Of a stretch of 64,000 nt of DNA, positions 58,123 through 64,000 are shown piece by piece. Origin of the DNA: Oscheius dolichura. Its lineage: Eukaryota > Nematoda > Chromadorea > Rhabditida > Rhabditidae. The translations under genes and the position numbers were made by a program. The notes under the pieces were generated by a model. That model was not told the DNA's origin. It made no database searches and saw only the letters and a list, made by a program, of their open reading frames with translations. The first letter of the stretch is position 1. Each line of letters begins with the position of its first letter. Location: the NCBI GenBank assembly GCA_932521035.1, contig OW051495.1, positions 6,386,001 to 6,450,000 on the forward strand, read 5' to 3'.

Positions 58123-59271
58123 ATGGAACGTCTTCTCTTCGGCTCCGGCTGGGAAGACCCGGATATCTTGAATTGTTCGTAAGCAATGCCTCCCTCTGCC
58201 TGTTCATCTCTTGTTTAGAACCGAGCAGCCCGTCTCTTCTGAAAATAATACAAACATTCGGAGTAAGATTCTCGGGGGTGGAGTGATTCTATATGGCTGT
58301 GCAGAGGAGATCCTCTATTTCATGATAATGTTCGCCTTGTGGAAACGGATAAAACTTGGACCTGGCTACAAATTCATGTTCCTGCTAGGTGAGTATCTCC
58401 CTTTTCTAAAATGTATGATATTTAGGCGTTTTTGACATGATCGAGGTCCTCTTCTCGATGATTATCGGATGGATGTTATCACGGAACGACCTCTGTGCTC
58501 ACTTGACCTTTGACAAGAAATTCAGATCGTTCGATCTTTGTAGGACTCCTTCCTTTCTAAAAGAGATCCAAATTCTCAGGGCTCTGGTATGCAGCCGGCC
58601 TTGTTTGTGTGATATTGTTGCTGAACCGTCTCTGCGACCTGTGGAGTCACAAACTGGTGGAGACCGTCTTCTATAAATGGAAGCAGTTCATCTGGCTCAT
58701 TCTTCCCTTCATCTATGCCTTCGTTTTGTCCAATCCGACGGTTCAAGAGGTTTTTCTATTAAAAAATGGTACAAACTTACCGTATCCATCCAGCTCCAAA
58801 CCCAGTTCTTTGTCTTCCACAATATTTTCGCCTTTGTTGGCTCCATAATCCTGTATCTCCTTTTCCTGGCCGTCTATCTCTACAAGTGTAAGATCGATAA
58901 AGATCATTTGATCAATCAAGGGCAGGCAATTGTAAAACATTTCAAAATGTAAAGGGTAATCCCTCACCTGTAGGTAATCTTCCAATCCATGGTCCTTGCT
59001 GGCGTGACCCTGCTGCCCACCACACTTTATGTTGTCCACCACTTCATCACCACTCCTCCTCAGTGGTTACACTTCCTCGGCCGCCTCAGCTGGCAGCTCT
59101 GTCCAGGTATTTCAAAATTCGAGAAGAAGAAAAGAAAGTCTTTTAGGTATCCATGCCTTGACGTATCTTCTGGTCAATGCCACCATCCGACGGGACATTC
59201 TCGCGTATCTGGGTGTCTCGAAAACAACAGTCAAGCGCGTTCTCACGGCGCAGGGCTCCCTTCCTCAATAA
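58123..59271 (+). CDS. Srt-class serpentine chemoreceptor
   Basis: Seven-transmembrane chemoreceptor of nematode class Srt. About seven exons with introns of 25-45 bp join in frame. Class features include an N-terminus with EDPDILNCS, then YGCAEEILYFMIMFALWKRI, the diagnostic YKFMFLLGVFDMIEVLFSMI, a helix-3 end at VILLLNRLCDLWS, and WKQFIWLILPFIYAFVLSNP. The final helix includes IHALTYLLVNATIRRDILAY. About 320 residues, complete. The small gap to the FMO gene may be incidental or reflect an operon, although chemoreceptors are rarely in operons with enzymes. AATAAA at 59345-59350. Confidence 0.85.
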
Positions 59272-59924
59272 GAGCCAACTGCTCCCCGGACAATTCTGAT
59301 ACTTTGATCTCACCATATTTATAAGTTGTGTTTCGAATATTTCGAATAAATTGTTTTTTGTGGGGGAGGTGTCCGGCTGCTTAGGTCGCAGGAACGATAG
59401 CTCGAAGACATCGTTTCTACATGGCCTACGCAACGGGAGCCGCTCGATAACGATGAATAGGAATAGAATGACAGACGAAACAGTGCCGACGAGAGGAAGA
59501 AGAAAAGGACAGTGACAAATGGCGCCATATAAGGCGAACATGGGCGAAAGTGTTTGCCCTGCTATTAGAGGTTCCCATTCAAAATGTTTGACATCCAGAT
59601 CAACGCGCGCCCTTTTGCTGTGAGCCACGTTTGAAGACGGAAGAAAAGGCGAGACGAATTTCCCCTTTCAAATTAATCGCTCCTCTCTTGTCTTTTATTA
59701 GATTATACCCTTTAGAGGGGATTATTAACACCTCCTCCTGTTGGCAGGCATCCAGGAAGTGCCATTGCCCGACCCTTGACACCCTCCCCTCTTGGCCATA
59801 AATTTGTCCCCAGGTATCCCATGGCCACAGCTGCCGCTGCAAGTTCTGTGTGCCTCTTTGTTGATAACCCCTCTGTCTAGGATCTTGCCCTTCTCCTCAC
59901 CACTCTTCTGTCCAACCTCACGAG
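59272..59924 (+). other. Intergenic region
   Basis: About 650 bp. Apart from the Srt poly(A) signal at 59345-59350 nothing is recognised. Confidence 0.45.
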
Positions 59925-60531
59925 ATGCACTGCCTCCCCCTCCTCATCCTCTGCCTAGTCCTAGTCATTTCCATTGCCAGTGGGGCGTCTCGAGCTTCCA
60001 GGGCCCTGCCAGTGGTCACCGTCACCGACGCCCATGGCCAGGTCAAAAGTATACAAACGTTTCTCTGGGTGCACAGGGTGAGTCCCCCTTTCTCCCCTCC
60101 TCAACAGGCAGTCGTTCAGCTAGCCGAAGTCAAAGATCGGGTACAGATGAAGCAGAAAATCCCCAAGGACAGGATGATTCTGTGGTACATCCCGAAGGAC
60201 CGTGACGGATATGATGTAAGTCCCTGTGGCGTCTCATGCCATAGTACACTACAAACAATACACTGATTTCACCGGTTAAAAATAAAGCGGCGGTTGAACG
60301 GTGCGTGCCCTTTTTGTATCTCCGCTCGGCCCTTCCGTCTTACAATCGGATCTATTTGTTGCCCGGGTCTTTTGAAACATCCACGCTGTTCAGACACCAC
60401 TCCGCATGATATATTGATATCTTCAGACGAGCCCCGTCTACAACATCGACGACTCGTACACCTTCGCGGAGGTCGAGAAGATCTACACCGGGGGAAGGAG
60501 AGGCTCCTTCGGAATAACCTATCACCGGTGA
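59925..60531 (+). CDS. Small secreted protein, unknown
   Basis: Three exons encode about 120 residues. A clear signal peptide (MHCLPLLILCLVLVISIASG) is followed by a charged mature part without cysteines, with VKDRVQMKQKIPKDRMILWY and a Tyr/Gly-rich end (EKIYTGGRRGSFGITYHR). The basic run GGRRGS could be a processing site (Gly followed by Arg-Arg would give an amide), so a peptide precursor is conceivable, but there are no repeated peptides. AATAAA at 60610-60615. Confidence 0.6.
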
Positions 60532-60721
60532 CCCGGGGAGGAGAAGCTTCGAGGAAAAGACGCTATGTTGTAGATAGTGTTGATGTTAGGATACTTACTT
60601 ATTTGGTGGAATAAATTATTTTGTGGGTTTTTTTTTTGAAAATGGTCAATATAAGAAGAGGACGAGAGTGCCATTTCCCTCTCTTTCTTGTGTCCCCAAA
60701 CGAATAGACTACTTTTAAATA

Positions 60722-60727
60722 TTTATT
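60722..60727 (-). promoter_or_regulatory. Poly(A) signal of the Pro/Gly-rich gene
   Basis: AATAAA on the minus strand about 32 nt after the stop codon. Confidence 0.6.
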
Positions 60728-60758
60728 AAAAAAAGATCTCAACAGATACCCTTACAAA

Positions 60759-61176
60759 TTAGAGAGGCTGAGGGGCCGGTGCAATTGGAATGGCTCCACC
60801 CGGTCCTGGGGTTATGGGCATGCCCGGCAGAGGGTTGACTCCGTTGGGTGGCAGTCCTCCGGGATTGATGGGTGCTCCTCCAGGATTGATAGGAGATGCG
60901 CTAAATCCAAGAATACCAGGAAGGACGGGAGTCATCTGGCCAGGAAGAGGTTGCACTCCCGGCATGCCAGGGTTTAGTCCATTAGGTGGGCTGATAGCTC
61001 CAGGGCTGACGATGCCTCCTTGGGGGACTATCTGAGCTCCGGGAAAGGGAGGTGGAGGGAGAGGAGTCGCATCCATGGTAAGAGTCACGGTGAAGGCTGA
61101 ACGGGAAGTTATGAAAAGTTGGGAAGGAACTCAGACCTTGGAGGAGAGTGAGGAGGAGAAGGAGGAGAGAAGACAT
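60759..61176 (-). CDS. Pro/Gly-rich secreted protein
   Basis: Two exons with a 39-bp intron encode about 125 residues. A signal peptide (MSSLLLLLLTLLQAF) is followed by a low-complexity region rich in Pro, Gly, Ile and Asn, with short repeats such as INPGGAPINPGGLPPNG and MPITPGPGGAIPIAP. It has no cysteines and no regular collagen Gly-X-Y phasing. Such elastin-like or cuticle-like proteins are common in nematodes. The start fits the TATA box 35 bp upstream. Confidence 0.65.
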
Positions 61177-61210
61177 TTGGTGGATGATGGCAGGATATGG
61201 CCAGGCTGCC

Positions 61211-61217
61211 TTTTATA
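61211..61217 (-). promoter_or_regulatory. TATA box of the Pro/Gly-rich gene
   Basis: TATAAAA on the minus strand, 35 bp before the ATG. The 5' UTR would be very short. Confidence 0.55.
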
Positions 61218-62451
61218 CGAGGCGGGTTACAAACAAGTAAGGGGATTTACGGTGAGGTACGAGTTTAAATGTGTTTACATCCAGACTTCGGACTACTGTC
61301 TATGACGATACGAAAAACAGACGACAAAATCTCCGCGTGTTTAATGGGCTCGTAATATCCGAAAACAGACCGGATGATCTTTTACTCATAGTCCGGTTGA
61401 GCTCATTGCTATTCAGCGCCGGCGGATCAAAAAATCTGTCACAATATGTTTGACAAGTTTCGAGATCAGAGAAGGTCTGGAAAACACGATGAGCCGGTAT
61501 GGACAGATCAATGGAATAGAGAACATCCTCTCGGTTCCCCTTACTCGTCTCCTTTTCTGTGATCCCCCTCAATGCTGTCAGTCACTGTTCAATGAGATAG
61601 ACACCGCCGTGGTCCATGATTCTATCCCCTTTCGGCAATCAGCTTTCCTTATTTTTCCGTCTCTAATGAAAACAGCTTATTAACGGCTTGTGGGCTGTTC
61701 CATGAGCAACATTATGTATTATTTTAATTAGTTCGTCTGCAAAACAGCTGACTGTACAGCTCTTCCTTTATTCAAACCCCGTCTCTATCTTTTCGAACTT
61801 TTGCTGTTCTCTTTTCTTCAGAGGAAATGTCTCCCATTGTTCGTGGAAGTGCCAAAAGATCTTCCGGTCGAGACTCTGGGAAAGTCATAGGAGTAATAAG
61901 AGAAATCTCCCGGTTGGTAAAGGTTACAAGGATATGGAAAGGCTACAAGGGACAAAGTTGATCTATTGGCAAATGTCCTCGAGGGATACTTCATCTCCGG
62001 CACATCAACACAACAGTCTGCTTCTCTCGAATACTTTGGACTTCGTAGGCGATTGTAACGGGTAAACCAACAATTCTATTGTTTTCCCCTCGTCGGGACA
62101 TTGGAGATTTGGAGATAAACAGCCGATAGGGGGCGAACACTTGAAAAGACCAAATAACTTTATGAACAAACAAATAAAACACGAAACAGAAACCTGGAAA
62201 ACGACAAGAATAATATATTCCAGAGGTCTTGGAAAGCTCGTATCAGATAAGAGTGTTAACCGTTTTTCAGTACAAAACTAACCGAGGACTAGCAAAAAGT
62301 GGAGATCGCGGGGGACCGGTAAGGGAGGGGATCTACCACGCACGGCGGGCAAGTCAAGGAGATTTTTGTGTGGAAAAGGAGATACTGGGAAGGAGAGGAA
62401 TGGATATGTGCCTAGGAAAGGGAGGGAGACCAAAAAAGAGAGGAGATAAGA
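61218..62451. other. Intergenic region
   Basis: About 1.2 kb between the promoter of the Pro/Gly-rich gene and the end of the neurohormone gene. No gene, repeat or RNA is recognised. Confidence 0.45.
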
Positions 62452-63021
62452 CTACGCTCGATGCTGGTGTCGGTGGACGTGCCGGGAATGCCTCTTCGGC
62501 GTGAACATCGTCAGACAACGTCGAAACGTCTCCGTACTGAAGCACTCTGACCTGGAAAATCGGGAGTTATTGAGATCTCACATAAGCTCTATGGGTATTT
62601 TTACTCGAAGGGTAGCCGAAAAACTAGGATTATCCAGCGTGGTCAGGCGTTTTTCCGCCGTTCTCCCTTATTGGCTTATAGTTTTCCGTATAATTCAACC
62701 TTATTCTGCAGCCTGGTCATCGTGATCAAGACGTGTTCTCGGTTAAGCGGAGGCGGTGTTCAAAAATAGTCTCAACTAGTGGTCTGGTCGAACCCCAAAT
62801 GACCCGTTGTACCGGTTGTTTTGAGGAGTTGCTCACCTGCACTCTGACCGTAGATTCGGGTGTGTGTGTGAGGAGAACTCGTGGCAGACTTCGCAGATCC
62901 TGTCCATGACCAGGTGGATGGACTCATTCTGGATGATCGGACAGGACTGCTCGCTGGCTTCGGGCAGGGAACAACTGACAAGGACGAGGAGACAGAGGAG
63001 AACGACTAATTTGTAGATCAT
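62452..63021 (-). CDS. ITP/CHH-type neurohormone precursor
   Basis: Small secreted hormone of the arthropod/nematode ion-transport peptide and crustacean hyperglycemic hormone superfamily. Two exons (62837-63021 and 62452-62551), joined across a 285-bp intron in phase 2, encode 94 residues. A signal peptide (MIYKLVVLLCLLVLVS) is followed by the hormone. Its six cysteines are spaced 15, 2, 14, 3 and 8 residues apart, with the family motifs MDRICEVCHEF and CRSECFSTETFRRCL. The C-terminus is a basic, His-rich tail (PKRHSRHVHRHQHRA) unlike the amidated ends of arthropod hormones. Its dibasic Lys-Arg could be a cleavage site. C. elegans has a few such genes, not well characterised. The start lies just after a CGTTTCAG acceptor. 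Confidence 0.82.
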
Positions 63022-63022
63022 T

Positions 63023-63166
63023 CTGAAACGACGGGGTTAGAAGGAATAGAATACGGAATAGATAGAAGAGGGGAACGAACCAGGGAATTCCGAAGAAGTT
63101 CTGACAACCAAAGAGCAGCTCGGTTGGAATGGGATTTGCTTGCGGAGAGGACGTGCGTCTTTTATA
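63023..63166 (-). promoter_or_regulatory. Promoter and 5' UTR exon of the neurohormone gene
   Basis: TATAAAA at 63160-63166 (minus strand) predicts a transcription start near 63,130. A GTTCGT donor near 63,080 and the CGTTTCAG acceptor at 63,023 would remove a short 5' UTR intron. Confidence 0.45.
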
Positions 63167-64000
63167 GTCGGCAGCAGGTATGCAGGGAATGTGCCCCGCC
63201 TCTAGGAGGCAGGGTTAACCTACTGTAGAACAGGGATCAACTAGTACGAGATCCCCCTGAGGACAGCCCCTGGGGGCCTAGGCTGACCCCGGCTACCCCA
63301 AAAAATCAGAGAAAAATACAAGAGACGGTACAAGACAGGGGCTACCCCCAAAGGAACGCACGCGCCTTGGATTCCGCGGAGATTTTCCCCGTCGGGCGGA
63401 AGCGAATGAACATAAGCTATGAGTCATTGAGAAAACTTCGGTAGCCGACGGGTTGATTTTTTGGATGCCGAAGGGTCATCTCCAGACGTAAGGAATTTCT
63501 AAGCTCGGGGGCAAATACAGTGACCCTCGTGGCTTGAATTGGCATCTTTTGATCAGTGGTGATCGGGGGGAGGAACAGGGGGAATTGGTGGGGGACTCTT
63601 GAATGTTTTTGGTCTCTCATTCGCTCTATATGACGCATGAGGAGATCACTTACAAGGTTAAAATATAGCAAAATATATAATTATCGAGGGACTGATATTT
63701 GGCTTAGAAATACTGAGAAGGGGGATGTACGTGGTTGGGAAGGGGTCAATATGAGAAACTTCCTGGGATGGTAACCATCGCTAAAGAGACGCCGCCTTCC
63801 TCCGCCTTCCATTTCCAAGTGGACATCTAAGTTCTATAGAGATGTTGTCCCCCTCCTTTCTGTTTTCCCACGACATTGAACCAAGTAATCCGAACCTTTC
63901 CGGCCTGTCCTTACCACCCCCTATTTCCCCCAAGAAAGACAACCGACAACTTTTCGACTTCATTATTATCCAAATGGCAGTATTCTGGTTTTTGTGGGAA
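63167..64000. other. Right-end intergenic sequence
   Basis: No coding signal, RNA gene or repeat recognised in about 0.8 kb. Confidence 0.45.

Overview
This is nuclear DNA of a rhabditid-type nematode. The evidence is a complete UNC-44-type giant ankyrin gene, chemoreceptors of nematode-only families (Srg, Sri/Srh-like, Srt), a C-type lectin plus von Willebrand A protein, and very short introns (many 34-46 bp) with TTTCAG-like acceptors. Many start codons also sit just after a splice acceptor, as expected for spliced-leader trans-splicing. I cannot name the species. All gene models below were assembled by eye from reading frames and splice sites.

Left part (1-2,010): an Srg chemoreceptor gene and a small secreted-protein gene, both on the + strand. 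From 2,498 to 26,723 on the - strand lies one gene, unc-44. I could place 26 exons with consistent phases, giving about 6,615 residues: roughly 23 ankyrin repeats, ZU5-UPA, a death domain, a conserved linker, and then one 13.5-kb exon. That exon encodes a highly acidic, Thr-rich repeat protein with seven copies of a hydrophobic Ala/Val module. A poly(A) signal and an immediate stop lie in the intron before the giant exon, pointing to a medium isoform without the tail.

Middle (26,724-37,311): about 10.6 kb without a convincing protein gene, upstream of unc-44 and downstream of the next gene. It holds at least one well-formed orphan exon on the - strand and is probably the unc-44 regulatory region.

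Right part (37.3-64 kb): a dense mix of genes on both strands. In order they are 6-phosphofructo-2-kinase/fructose-2,6-bisphosphatase (-), gamma-glutamyltransferase (+), a GPI-type Ly6 protein (+), a Sri/Srh-like receptor (-), an orphan possibly F-box-associated protein (+), a C-type lectin/vWA protein with a probable GC-AG intron (+), an orphan multi-pass membrane protein (-), an organic-cation-transporter-like MFS protein (-), a MOF/KAT8-type MYST acetyltransferase (+), a small membrane protein (+), a flavin monooxygenase (+), an Srt receptor (+), a small secreted protein (+), a Pro/Gly-rich secreted protein (-), and a two-exon neurohormone gene of the ITP/CHH type (-). The mys-2, small membrane protein, FMO and Srt genes run head to tail and may form one or two operons. 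No mobile element, tRNA, rRNA or CRISPR array was recognised.
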